From Sphingomonas sp. YR710 (lineage in GTDB: Bacteria; Pseudomonadota; Alphaproteobacteria; Sphingomonadales; Sphingomonadaceae): DNA of 64,000 nt. A model generated the notes under the pieces. It had not been told where the DNA came from, searched no databases, and was given only the letters and a program-made list of their open reading frames with translations. Within the stretch, counting starts at the first letter, position 1; each line of letters opens with the position of its first letter. Both the position numbers and the translations under genes were made by a program. Location of the stretch: assembly GCF_900101455.1 (NCBI RefSeq), contig NZ_FMZJ01000003.1, forward strand, positions 1-64,000, in the 5' to 3' direction. Shown here one piece after another: positions 16,315-24,469 of this stretch.

Positions 16315-17322
16315 ATGACTGCGCCAAAACCCGACGACAGATTGCGCTCTTGGTCGGGATACCGGGCTTGGCTTTTCGCGATCATCCTGATCGGGGGGCT
16401 GGTCGGCGCGATATTACATTTCGGGGATCTTCAGACATTTGCGGTGCTGATCGCGCGCGCCCGGCCGCAATGGCTGATCCTTGCCATCGCGCTGCAACTC
16501 TCAACCTATGTCAGCGTGGCGCAGGGTTGGGCATTCGTCCTCGATAAAGCGAAGACGCCACTGCCCCGCGCGCGCCTGATCCGCGTCGCTATCACCAAAT
16601 TGTTCGCCGATCAGGCGCTGCCGAGCGCGGGCATGGGCGGCAATGTTCTGCTCGTCGATCAGCTTCACCAGCGCGGGGCCGAGCGCAGCGGCGCCGGTGC
16701 CGCACTGCTGATATCGATGATCGGCTTCTATGCGGCTTATGCCGTCTTCGCGATCGTCACGCTGCTGCTGCTCTGGTTTCACGACAAGGCGACACCGCTG
16801 ATGGCCGGCCTCGTCACGCTGTTCCTGCTGGTCGCGCTGGCCATCCCGTCGCTCGCCTTGTGGCTGCGGCATCGCGGCGACAAGCCACTATGGGCGCCGA
16901 TCGAGCGGATCGGCCCGGTGCGCGCCTTGCTGGAGACGGTGGCACAGGCCCCTTCGCATTTGCTCTCCGACCGCCGCCTGCTCCTGCAGGTCGCCGGGTG
17001 CAACGCATTGGTGTTCCTGGCCGACGCGGGATCGCTTTTCGCCTGCCTCCATGCGCTGGGCGTCGAGGTGCGGCTGGGCACCGCGCTGATCGCCTTCATC
17101 ATGGCTTCGATCGTTGTAACGCTGGGGCCGTTGCCGCTCGGCCTCGGCAGTTTCGAGGCGACGTCGACGGCGACGCTGCATTTGCTCGGCGTGCCGGTCG
17201 AGGCAGCGTTTGCCGGCACGATGCTGCTGCGCCTGCTGACCTTATGGCTCCCGCTCCTGCCCGGCATGGTGCTGATGCGCGGGGCGCTAATGCGATCACC
17301 GCGACGGAAGAGCCGCCCCTGA
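16315..17322 (+). CDS. Lysylphosphatidylglycerol synthase-type transmembrane (UPF0104) protein
   Basis: The 335-residue protein has about eight hydrophobic helices and the family patterns RVAITKLFADQALPSAGMGGN (residues 86-106) and GPLPLGLGSFEAT near the C-terminus. It matches the flippase-like half of MprF without the lysyl-transferase domain. Stand-alone members are suspected lipid or polyprenyl-linked substrate translocases, but function is unproven. Its 3' end overlaps the convergent acetate kinase gene by 27 bases. Confidence 0.8.
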   Translation: MTAPKPDDRLRSWSGYRAWLFAIILIGGLVGAILHFGDLQTFAVLIARARPQWLILAIALQLSTYVSVAQGWAFVLDKAKTPLPRARLIRVAITKLFADQALPSAGMGGNVLLVDQLHQRGAERSGAGAALLISMIGFYAAYAVFAIVTLLLLWFHDKATPLMAGLVTLFLLVALAIPSLALWLRHRGDKPLWAPIERIGPVRALLETVAQAPSHLLSDRRLLLQVAGCNALVFLADAGSLFACLHALGVEVRLGTALIAFIMASIVVTLGPLPLGLGSFEATSTATLHLLGVPVEAAFAGTMLLRLLTLWLPLLPGMVLMRGALMRSPRRKSRP

Positions 17323-18501
17323 AGGATCTCCCAAGGTTTCGAGCGTGTGGAGTGCGATCATCCGTTCCTCGTCCGTTGCGATCACCCGGATAGCCATTCG
17401 GCTGCCGGCCGCAGCGATCGACCCCGCATTGGCAGCATTGGCCGACGCGTCGACCACCGCCCCGACCCAGCCAAACCGGTCGCAGATCGCGGCCCTGACC
17501 AGCGGATCATTTTCGCCGATGCCCGCGGTGAAGACCAGGCCATCGACACCACCGAGCACAGCGATCAAGGCCCCCATCTCACGCACCGCACGCCACACGA
17601 AAAGGTCTATGGCTTCAGCCGCATGCGGATCGTTGCTCAGATGCAACGCACGCATATCGCTCGATACGCCCGACACGCCGAGCAGTCCCGATCGGTTGTA
17701 GAGCATCTGTTCCACCTCCCGCGCGCTCATCCCCTCCTGCATCTGCAGGTGAAGCAGAACGCCGGGATCGATCGTCCCGCAGCGCGTGCCCATCATCAGG
17801 CCGTCAAGCGCCGTGAAGCCCATACTGGTATCGACGCTCCGGCCATCCGCCATCGCGCACAGGCTGGCGCCATTGCCCAGATGCGCGACGATCACGCGCC
17901 CGCCTGCCAGCGCAGGATCGATCTCGCGAAGCCGGCGCCCGATATATTCGTAGGACAGGCCGTGGAAGCCGTAGCGCCTGATCCCCCGATCGTGGAGCGC
18001 GCGTGGCAGCCCGAGGCGCGTGGCGACGTCCGGCCGACCGTGATGAAAGGCCGTATCGAAGCAGGCCACTTGCGGCAGATCCGGCGCAACCGCGCGCATC
18101 GCCCGGATCGCCGCCAGATTATGGGGCTGGTGCAGCGGCGCGAGCGGGCAAAGCTTGTCCAGCGCCTGCAACAGCGCCTCGTCGATCCGCACGGGCCGAT
18201 AAAATGCCGCGCCGCCATGAACCACACGGTGCCCTGCCGCCACCAGTTCATACCCACCCAGATGCGTTTCGATCCACAGCAGCAGATCCAGCAATAGCTG
18301 TTCGTGGCCGAGGCTCCCGTCCGTCCAGCGGCGATCGACCATCAACACGCCCTGGCTATCATGCACAATCAAATGCGGGGCGGTGCCGATCCCTTCCAGC
18401 TTGCCCACGCAAATGCGCGACGGCGCGCCGCCGTCCAGCGCATACAATGCAAATTTTAGGCTGGAGGAACCGGCGTTGAGGCTGAGGACAGCCTGGCTCA
18501 T
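17296..18501 (-). CDS. ackA: Acetate kinase
   Basis: The 401-residue protein is a full ASKHA-fold acetate kinase: LSLNAGSSSLKF at residues 6-17 (phosphate loop), GHRVVHGG, VACFDTAFH, AHLGNGASLCA (phosphate 2) and FTAGIGEND. It converts acetyl phosphate and ADP to acetate and ATP. Its ATG overlaps the TGA of the upstream phosphotransacetylase as ATGA, so the two are translated together, giving a complete acetyl-CoA to acetate route for substrate-level ATP. That fits the low-oxygen setting. Confidence 0.95.
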   Translation of the reverse strand: MSQAVLSLNAGSSSLKFALYALDGGAPSRICVGKLEGIGTAPHLIVHDSQGVLMVDRRWTDGSLGHEQLLLDLLLWIETHLGGYELVAAGHRVVHGGAAFYRPVRIDEALLQALDKLCPLAPLHQPHNLAAIRAMRAVAPDLPQVACFDTAFHHGRPDVATRLGLPRALHDRGIRRYGFHGLSYEYIGRRLREIDPALAGGRVIVAHLGNGASLCAMADGRSVDTSMGFTALDGLMMGTRCGTIDPGVLLHLQMQEGMSAREVEQMLYNRSGLLGVSGVSSDMRALHLSNDPHAAEAIDLFVWRAVREMGALIAVLGGVDGLVFTAGIGENDPLVRAAICDRFGWVGAVVDASANAANAGSIAAAGSRMAIRVIATDEERMIALHTLETLGDPSGAALPSR

Positions 18502-19925
18502 GCACCGCCCCCAGCATCGCCAGCGCGTGGCGCGGCACTGGCCGCCGCCCGGGCCAGCATCACCGCGACGCCGCACGAGGCGAGCCGGGTCCGCAACGAA
18601 TCCGCGCGACTGGTCAGGATGATCGGCACGCGTGCACCCAGCACGACACCCGCAGCATCGGCCCCGCCGAGGAAGGTCAACTGCTTGGCCAGCATATTGC
18701 CGGCCTCCAGATTGGGCACCAGCAGAATCGTCGCCTTGCCCGCCACCGGCGAGATGATTCCCTTTTCGATGGCGGCAGTCAGGTTGATGGCATTGTCGAA
18801 AGCCAATGGACCATCGAGAATGGCTCCCGAAATCTGACCGCGGTCGGCCATCTTGCAGAGTGCTGCCGCGTCCAACGTCGATCGGATGGCCGGATTGATC
18901 GTTTCGACCGCCGACAGAATGGCGACGCGCGGTTCGGCGATGCCGATGACATGGGCGAGATCGATCGCGTTGCGAATGATGTCGGCCTTCGCCTCCAGAT
19001 CGGGCTCGATGTTGATCGCCGCGTCGGTGATGATCAGCGGCATGGGATAGTCGGGCACATCCATCACATAGGCATGGCTGATCCGGCGTTCGGTCCTCAG
19101 CCCGGTGGCGGTGGCGATGACCGCAGCCATCAGTTCGTCGGTGTGGAGCGACCCCTTCATCAGCAACTGCGCCTCACCCGATCGCACCAAAGCGACGGCC
19201 GCATCGGCCGCCGCATGGCTGTGCGGGACGTTCACTATCCGAAGGGCCGAAATATCCCTGCCCGCGGTCTGCGCGGTCGCGCGAATTTTCGCCTCGGGTC
19301 CGACGAGGATCGGTACGATCATCCCAGCATCGGCAGCGTCGATCGCGGCGGCAATCGCCGCAACGCTGCACGGATGCACCACTGCGGTCGGGACCGGCGG
19401 CCCGCCCCTCACATGCTCTATCACCCAACGATAATCGTCATGGTTCGCGAAGCGGACGTCGGGCAATGCGATGCGCGGGCGGCAGACTTTCTCGATCGGC
19501 GCCTTCACCTCGGCCTGCCCGGTGATCACCTCGTCGCCGTGCTGATTGACGCAGCGGCAATCGAACAGCACCACTTGGTACTTATCCCGCTTTTCCGCCA
19601 CGCTGACGGTCGCGGTGATCGTGTCGCCGAGCCCCACCGGCCGCAGGAAGCGCAGGCTCTGGCTCAGATAGATCGCGCCCGGCCCCGGCAATTCGGTGCC
19701 GAGCACCGCCGATATCAATCCCCCGCCCCACATGCCGTGCGCGATCACGCGGTGGAACGTGCCGGTCGCCGCATAAGCCGGATCGAGATGAACCGGATTG
19801 ACATCACCCGATGCGAGCGCGAACAGCCGGATATCTTTCTCGCCCACGGTCCGCGTGATGCTGGCAGTATCGCCGAGCGCGATTTCGTCGAACGTACGGT
19901 TCTCGATCATGCCGGGATCGGTCAT
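18498..19925 (-). CDS. Bifunctional MaoC-like enoyl-CoA hydratase / phosphate acetyltransferase
   Basis: The 475-residue protein joins two domains. Residues 1-140 are a MaoC hotdog hydratase with the motif ASGDVNPVHLDPAYA and HGMWGGGLIS (Asp/His pair). Residues about 165-470 are a phosphate acetyl/butyryltransferase ending in the VLGARVPIILTSRAD segment. Such fusions are known in proteobacteria beside PHA synthase. The PTA half would make acetyl phosphate for the coupled acetate kinase; the hydratase half could supply (R)-3-hydroxyacyl-CoA to the synthase upstream. Only three bases separate its ATG from the PHA synthase stop. Confidence 0.88.
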   Translation of the reverse strand: MTDPGMIENRTFDEIALGDTASITRTVGEKDIRLFALASGDVNPVHLDPAYAATGTFHRVIAHGMWGGGLISAVLGTELPGPGAIYLSQSLRFLRPVGLGDTITATVSVAEKRDKYQVVLFDCRCVNQHGDEVITGQAEVKAPIEKVCRPRIALPDVRFANHDDYRWVIEHVRGGPPVPTAVVHPCSVAAIAAAIDAADAGMIVPILVGPEAKIRATAQTAGRDISALRIVNVPHSHAAADAAVALVRSGEAQLLMKGSLHTDELMAAVIATATGLRTERRISHAYVMDVPDYPMPLIITDAAINIEPDLEAKADIIRNAIDLAHVIGIAEPRVAILSAVETINPAIRSTLDAAALCKMADRGQISGAILDGPLAFDNAINLTAAIEKGIISPVAGKATILLVPNLEAGNMLAKQLTFLGGADAAGVVLGARVPIILTSRADSLRTRLASCGVAVMLARAAASAAPRAGDAGGGA

Positions 19926-19928
19926 CGC

Positions 19929-21689
19929 TCAATGCTCCAGCACATAGTGGCCGGGCGCGTCCGCGATCGGCGCATAGCATCCGCTCGGCGTTCCCATCGG
20001 CGGCAGGTCGCCCGACGGCCCCGAATGCACCGCCAGCCACGGCCCCCACGCCTCCCACCACGAACCATCCTTCACAGGCGCCCGATCGCGCCATTCCTCG
20101 GCATCGAGCGCAAGCCCATCGGCCTCGCGCGTAAGAATACGATAGGATCGGTGGGGATGCCCCGGCTCGGAGACGATACCGGCATTGTGGCCGCCGCTCG
20201 TCAGCACGAAGCAGATCTCCGCGCTGCTCAGCATGTGGATCTTGTGGACCGATCGCCACGGGGCGACGTGGTCCTGCTCGGTGCCGACCACGAACATCGG
20301 TTTGCGCAGCGCCGACAGGCTGATCGTCCGCCCGTCGACCTGGAAATGGCCCTCGGCCAGGCCGTCGTCGAGAAACAGCTCGCGCAGATACTGGCTGTGC
20401 ATCGCATAAGGCATCCGTGTGCCATCGGCATTCCACGCCATCAGATCGGTCATCGGTTCGCGTTCGCCCATCAAATAGGTGTTGAGCACCCGCGACCAGA
20501 TCATGTCGTTCGACCGCAGGATCTGGAAAGCGCCGCCCATCTGTGCGCTGTCCAGATAGCCGCGGCTCCACATCATGTTTTCGAGCAGGCTGAGCTGCGC
20601 CTCGTCAATGAACAGACCAAGCTCACCGGGCTCGCTGAACTCGGTCTGTGCCGCCAGCAGGGTGATGCCCGCCAGACGGTCGTCGCCGTCGCGGTCCATC
20701 GCCGCCGCAGCGATCGCCAGCAGGGTGCCACCCAGGCAATATCCCGCGCCCTGCACCGCCGCCGAGCCGGTGATGGCGCAGATCGCATCCAGCGCGGCCA
20801 TTGGCCCGAGCCGCCGATAGGCATCCATATCGAGATTGCGGTCGGCGCTGCCCGGATTGTGCCAGGAAATGCAGAATACGGTATGCCCCCGCGCGACCAG
20901 CCAGCGAATCAGCGAATTTTCGGGCCGCAGGTCGAGGATGTAATATTTCATGATCCAGGCCGGCACGATCAGGATCGGTGTGGCATGCACCTGGTCCGTC
21001 GTCGGCGCATATTGGATCAGCTCGATCAATTCGTTGCGAAAGACGACCTTGCCCGGCGTCGCGGCCACCGCCTCGCCGACCGGAAAGGCATCGGCACCCA
21101 CAGGCGGTTCACCCCGGACGATGCGCTGCATATCCTCCAGCAGATAATTGGCGCCATCGATCAGGCATTTCCCGCCGCTTTCAGCCACCCGTTTCTGCAG
21201 CACCGGATTAGTGGCGAGGAAGTTGGTCGGCGCGACAACGTCCAGCAGCTGGCGTACGGCGAAGCTCATGATCTCTTCATGATGGCGGGTAACGCCCCGT
21301 ACACCCGTCGTCGCGGCATGCCACCATTGCTGGGTGAGCAGAAAGCCTTGCGCAAAAAGGCTGAAGGGCGCCCGCTGCCATGCCGGATCGCCGAACCGCC
21401 GATCCCATGGCAGCGGCTCGATCGCCGGCTCCGCATCGGCATCGCCTGCGCTGCGCAGCACATATTCGTTCAGCCGTCCGAATTTGCGGGCAACCTTGGC
21501 CGCCAGTTGCAACTGCTTGCCAGGCGAGCAGGCCATGTGCATCGCCCAGTCCGAAACGGCCTGCCCGATCGTCGCAGGCGAAAGGCCGTGGGTCATCTGT
21601 GCAATCGCGGCAACGGCGGTGCGATCCCATGTCTCGGCAATGCCGTCGAGAGGATCGGGGGCAGGCAGGAGTTCGACGGTTGGTGCCAC
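19929..21689 (-). CDS. phaC: Polyhydroxyalkanoate synthase (class I-like)
   Basis: The 586-residue protein is a PHA polymerase. The lipase-like box GYCLGG (316-321) holds nucleophile C318, and the triad is completed by D473 (GTEQDHVAPW) and H501 (SGGHNAGI). The N-terminal PhaC domain includes YAPTTDQVHATPILIVPAW and FCISWHNPG. Length matches class I enzymes that need no PhaE or PhaR partner. It polymerises 3-hydroxyacyl-CoA into storage granules. In this operon it precedes MaoC-PTA and acetate kinase, linking carbon storage to acetyl-CoA overflow. No phasin, phaA or phaB is nearby. Confidence 0.93.
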   Translation of the reverse strand: MAPTVELLPAPDPLDGIAETWDRTAVAAIAQMTHGLSPATIGQAVSDWAMHMACSPGKQLQLAAKVARKFGRLNEYVLRSAGDADAEPAIEPLPWDRRFGDPAWQRAPFSLFAQGFLLTQQWWHAATTGVRGVTRHHEEIMSFAVRQLLDVVAPTNFLATNPVLQKRVAESGGKCLIDGANYLLEDMQRIVRGEPPVGADAFPVGEAVAATPGKVVFRNELIELIQYAPTTDQVHATPILIVPAWIMKYYILDLRPENSLIRWLVARGHTVFCISWHNPGSADRNLDMDAYRRLGPMAALDAICAITGSAAVQGAGYCLGGTLLAIAAAAMDRDGDDRLAGITLLAAQTEFSEPGELGLFIDEAQLSLLENMMWSRGYLDSAQMGGAFQILRSNDMIWSRVLNTYLMGEREPMTDLMAWNADGTRMPYAMHSQYLRELFLDDGLAEGHFQVDGRTISLSALRKPMFVVGTEQDHVAPWRSVHKIHMLSSAEICFVLTSGGHNAGIVSEPGHPHRSYRILTREADGLALDAEEWRDRAPVKDGSWWEAWGPWLAVHSGPSGDLPPMGTPSGCYAPIADAPGHYVLEH

Positions 21690-21787
21690 GCTTGGTCCCC
21701 TTCAGGATGCGGTTAGCTAGTCAGGCCGAACCATGCCGGCATTACGCAAATGTCCGAGGTCGGGAAGGCAGCTATGCCATCGATCCG

Positions 21788-22351
21788 CTACAATTCGGCT
21801 TCGACGAGAATCAGCGAGCCGTCATCGGGATGGGGCCTGGCAGTGAAGCCCATTTCATGTTCGAGCTCGATCGCGGCGCGATTCTCGCGGTTTTCGATCG
21901 ACTGGAGCCGTTTCATCCCATGAGCGCGGGCAAAGCGCGCGACATGGCCGAGCAACACCCACCCGATGCCCCTGCTCTTATATTCGGCGTCGATCGCGAT
22001 CGCCACTTCGCCTGTGGTCCGCGCCTTGTCGGCAGCGACCATTGCAGATGCGATGATCTGCCCACTATCGGGATCGAACCCCAGGAAATGCTCGATCAGC
22101 GCATGATCAATATGTGTCATTTCAGCCAGTCGATCGGGACTGACGCGGTGAATGCCGCTGAGGAATCGGAATCGCAGGTCCTCGGGCGTCACATGATCGA
22201 AAAATGCCGCCAGCGCCGCCTCGTCACCCGGGCGTACCGGCCGTACCGGCAGGCTGAAGCCTGAGCGCGTCGTGAGCGTGGCGCTCCAGTCGTAAAGCGG
22301 CAGGGCATCAGGCGTGCATTCGATGTTGAGCGGGGTCATCGGCGGCTCCAT
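21788..22351 (-). CDS. GNAT family N-acetyltransferase
   Basis: The 187-residue protein carries the acetyl-CoA binding motif A as EYKSRGIGWVLLGHVARFA (near residue 125), with an acidic entry strand GEVAIAIDAEY. The N-terminal portion FSLPVRPVRPGDEAALAAFF is typical of GNATs related to protein acetyltransferase (Pat) catalytic domains. The ATG at 22351 overlaps the stop of a 37-codon membrane-peptide gene as TGATG; an ATG at 22339 with GGAG upstream is the alternative. In this context it might acetylate metabolic enzymes in response to acetyl-CoA or acetyl phosphate, but that is inference. Confidence 0.8.
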   Translation of the reverse strand: MEPPMTPLNIECTPDALPLYDWSATLTTRSGFSLPVRPVRPGDEAALAAFFDHVTPEDLRFRFLSGIHRVSPDRLAEMTHIDHALIEHFLGFDPDSGQIIASAMVAADKARTTGEVAIAIDAEYKSRGIGWVLLGHVARFARAHGMKRLQSIENRENRAAIELEHEMGFTARPHPDDGSLILVEAEL

Positions 22352-22464
22352 CAGCTCAGGGTTATCGCGCCCGCAAACTGAATAGCGAGGACGGCGACCA
22401 GCAGGATCGCGCCCACCAGCAGCCGCGCCGAATCGGCGTGGTCGACGGTCGCACTGGAAGACAT
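22351..22464 (-). CDS. Small single-pass membrane protein (37 aa)
   Basis: The frame MSSSATVDHADSARL is followed by one hydrophobic helix, LLVGAILLVAVLAIQFAGAITL, reaching the C-terminus (a run of about 22 nonpolar residues). Its ATG follows the stop of the 88-codon gene by one base (TGAGATG) and its own stop overlaps the GNAT start (TGATG), so it sits tightly within the operon. Small proteins of this shape usually modulate a larger membrane complex. No family is recognised. Confidence 0.65.
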   Translation of the reverse strand: MSSSATVDHADSARLLVGAILLVAVLAIQFAGAITLS

Positions 22465-22465
22465 C

Positions 22466-22732
22466 TCAGGCGAACAGCGCATGCTCTCCATCCTCTTCCA
22501 ATATATCCGGGACGATCAATTCGATCGAATGCTCGTGGACATGCGGCTCTGCCGCGTGGCGAAGATGCCGAAGCGGTGCGTCGATCGACTCGACCCACCA
22601 GTCGACCGCCGTCACCAGCGGGAGCTGCCACATCAGCCACCCCTTGAGCGCCATGTCGGCAGCCATCGTCCAGCAGCGTGAGGCCGCCACCAACGGATTG
22701 CCGGCATGCGGCGATGTAGGCGAGCTATCCAT
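22466..22732 (-). CDS. Hypothetical protein (88 aa), first gene of the PHA-acetate operon
   Basis: The 88-residue protein has a weakly hydrophobic, Trp-rich helix (MALKGWLMWQLPLVTAVDWW, residues 28-47) and an acidic, His-rich C-terminus (HVHEHSIELIVPDILEEDGEHALFA). The AGGGA element lies about seven bases upstream of the ATG. The amphipathic Trp/Leu segment could bind granule or membrane surfaces, as phasin-like proteins do, though sequence resemblance to known phasins is not apparent. It heads an operon running through the GNAT, phaC, MaoC-PTA and ackA. Confidence 0.6.
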   Translation of the reverse strand: MDSSPTSPHAGNPLVAASRCWTMAADMALKGWLMWQLPLVTAVDWWVESIDAPLRHLRHAAEPHVHEHSIELIVPDILEEDGEHALFA

Positions 22733-22752
22733 GCCGAGTCCCTATTCAAGAG

Positions 22753-22766
22753 TTAATCGAAATTAA
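22753..22766. promoter_or_regulatory. FNR-like dyad in the divergent operon promoter
   Basis: TTAAT-CGAA-ATTAA is a perfect 5-bp inverted repeat with four-base spacer. FNR/FixK sites read TTGAT-N4-ATCAA, so geometry is the same and each half differs by one base. It lies between the divergent PHA-acetate operon and the AMP-phosphorylase unit, and the window encodes an FNR-type regulator. Confidence 0.45.
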
Positions 22767-22913
22767 GGAATTCCGCGGTCACCGGGCATCGGTGAATATA
22801 CATAAGCGTGAAGTCGGGTCCGGTTCGGGCCATGCGTAACTCTACCAATGGGAAGCACCCGCTGAGCCGTTCAGGACAATCCGCCAAACTGCTGAAGGAG
22901 AGAGACAAACCCG

Positions 22914-22982
22914 ATGGCTCACAATCCAGCGCCACCGTCTCGCGCCGCACCCGCGACGAATCCCAGAATCGGTCGCCGCTGA
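22914..22982 (+). CDS. Possible 22-aa leader peptide
   Basis: ATG at 22914 opens 22 codons (MAHNPAPPSRAAPATNPRIGRR). The stop overlaps the ATG of the AMP-phosphorylase-like gene as TGATG. AAGGAG lies 13 bases upstream, somewhat far. The main gene has no ribosome site of its own, so coupling from this frame is plausible. Confidence 0.35.
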   Translation: MAHNPAPPSRAAPATNPRIGRR

Positions 22983-24469
22983 TGCTCAAGGTCCGCAAGG
23001 TCGGGATCGATACCTATCCCGAAAATACCGCCTTCCTGCGGCGCGGCGACAATGGCTACGGCGCTGAACAGTTCCGTGCGCTGCGCAAGATCGAGATCAG
23101 TGCCGGCGGATGTGGCATATTGGCGACCCTCGCCATTACCGATGATCCGCAGATCGTCGCCCCCGGCGAAATCGGCCTCGGCGAACAGGCGTTCCGGCGG
23201 CTCGGCCTCCCCGAAGGAACGCTGGTTGCGATCGCACAGGCCAAGCCGCCGCAGAGCCTCGAGGCCGTCCGCCGCAAGATCGGCGGCGATGTGCTCAGCG
23301 ACAGCGAAATTTCGGCGATCATCGCCGATATCGCCGCCTATCGCTATTCCCCGATGGAGATCGGCGCCTTCCTTGTCGCGTGCGCGGGCTTCATGACGAC
23401 GCAGGAGACGCTCGCGCTGACGGTCGCGATGGCCGACGCCGGCAACCGGCTCGAATGGCATATGCCTTTGGTCGTCGACAAACATTGCATCGGCGGCATT
23501 CCCGGCAACCGCACGTCGATGATCGTCGTTCCGATCGTCGCGGCGCACGGGCTGGTGATGCCCAAGACATCCTCGCGCGCGATCACGTCCCCTTCCGGCA
23601 CCGCCGATACGATGGAAGTGCTCGCCAATGTCGATCTGACCGCGGATCAGGTCAAGGCAATCGTGGCGCGCGAGAAGGCGGTCCTCGCCTGGGGTGGCCG
23701 CATCAACCTGTCGCCCGCCGACGATGTCCTGATCTCGGTCGAGCGGCCGCTGCGGATCGATACGTTCGAACAAATGGTCGCATCGATCCTGTCGAAGAAG
23801 CTCGCCGCCGGCTCAACCCATCTGGTCATCGACATTCCCGTCGGCCCGACCGCCAAGGTGCGATCGACCAGCGAGGCCGCACGCCTGCGCAAGCTGTTCG
23901 AATATGTCGCCCACAAGGTGGGGCTGACGATCCAGGTGATATTGACCGACGGCTCGCAACCGATCGGCCGCGGCGTGGGCCCGGTGCTGGAGGCGCGCGA
24001 CGTGATGGCCGTGTTGCGCAACGATGAAGACGCACCGGAAGATCTTCGCGAGCGCGCGTTGCTGCTCGCCGGCCATGTGCTCGACTTCGATCCTGCGCTG
24101 GAAGGCGGCCGTGGCTATGCCCGCGCGCTCGAACTGCTGGCCTCGGGTCAGGCGCTCGCGGCGATGGAGCGGCTGATCGCGGCGCAGGGCCCGCAGCGCG
24201 AGACGTTTAAACTTGGCAACTTTCGACACGAGATTCTGGCCGGGGAAGACGGATCGGTCGCCGCGATCGACTGCCACCTTGTCGCACGGGTCGCCCGGCT
24301 CGCCGGCGCACCAATGGACAAGGGCGCCGGCATCGATCTGCTCCACAAGGTCGGCGATCAGGTCCGGCGCGGCGAACCGCTCTACCGAATCCACGCCGAA
24401 TCCGAGACCGGGCTGGCCTTTGCGCGCGATCTCGCCACAAGTGACACGGGATATCGGATATTGTCGTGA
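22982..24469 (+). CDS. Thymidine phosphorylase family protein, AMP phosphorylase-like
   Basis: The 495-residue protein belongs to the long, archaeal-type branch of the nucleoside phosphorylase II family. Diagnostic segments are VVDKHCIGGIPGNRTSMIVVPI and PKTSSRAITSPSGTADTMEVL, closer to AMP phosphorylase than to DeoA of E. coli (about 440 residues). An extra N-terminal domain of some 85 residues precedes the catalytic part, as in archaeal enzymes. These use phosphate to cleave nucleoside monophosphates to base and ribose 1,5-bisphosphate. The start at 22982 fits homologue N-termini. Its stop overlaps the PRPP synthetase start. AMP versus nucleoside preference is an inference. Confidence 0.82.
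   Translation: MLKVRKVGIDTYPENTAFLRRGDNGYGAEQFRALRKIEISAGGCGILATLAITDDPQIVAPGEIGLGEQAFRRLGLPEGTLVAIAQAKPPQSLEAVRRKIGGDVLSDSEISAIIADIAAYRYSPMEIGAFLVACAGFMTTQETLALTVAMADAGNRLEWHMPLVVDKHCIGGIPGNRTSMIVVPIVAAHGLVMPKTSSRAITSPSGTADTMEVLANVDLTADQVKAIVAREKAVLAWGGRINLSPADDVLISVERPLRIDTFEQMVASILSKKLAAGSTHLVIDIPVGPTAKVRSTSEAARLRKLFEYVAHKVGLTIQVILTDGSQPIGRGVGPVLEARDVMAVLRNDEDAPEDLRERALLLAGHVLDFDPALEGGRGYARALELLASGQALAAMERLIAAQGPQRETFKLGNFRHEILAGEDGSVAAIDCHLVARVARLAGAPMDKGAGIDLLHKVGDQVRRGEPLYRIHAESETGLAFARDLATSDTGYRILS

Noticed and set aside
18951-21716. A 921-codon open frame opposite the MaoC-PTA and PhaC genes
   Set aside because: It is antisense to two well-supported genes, is rich in Arg, His and Asp as expected of GC-rich antisense, and matches no family.
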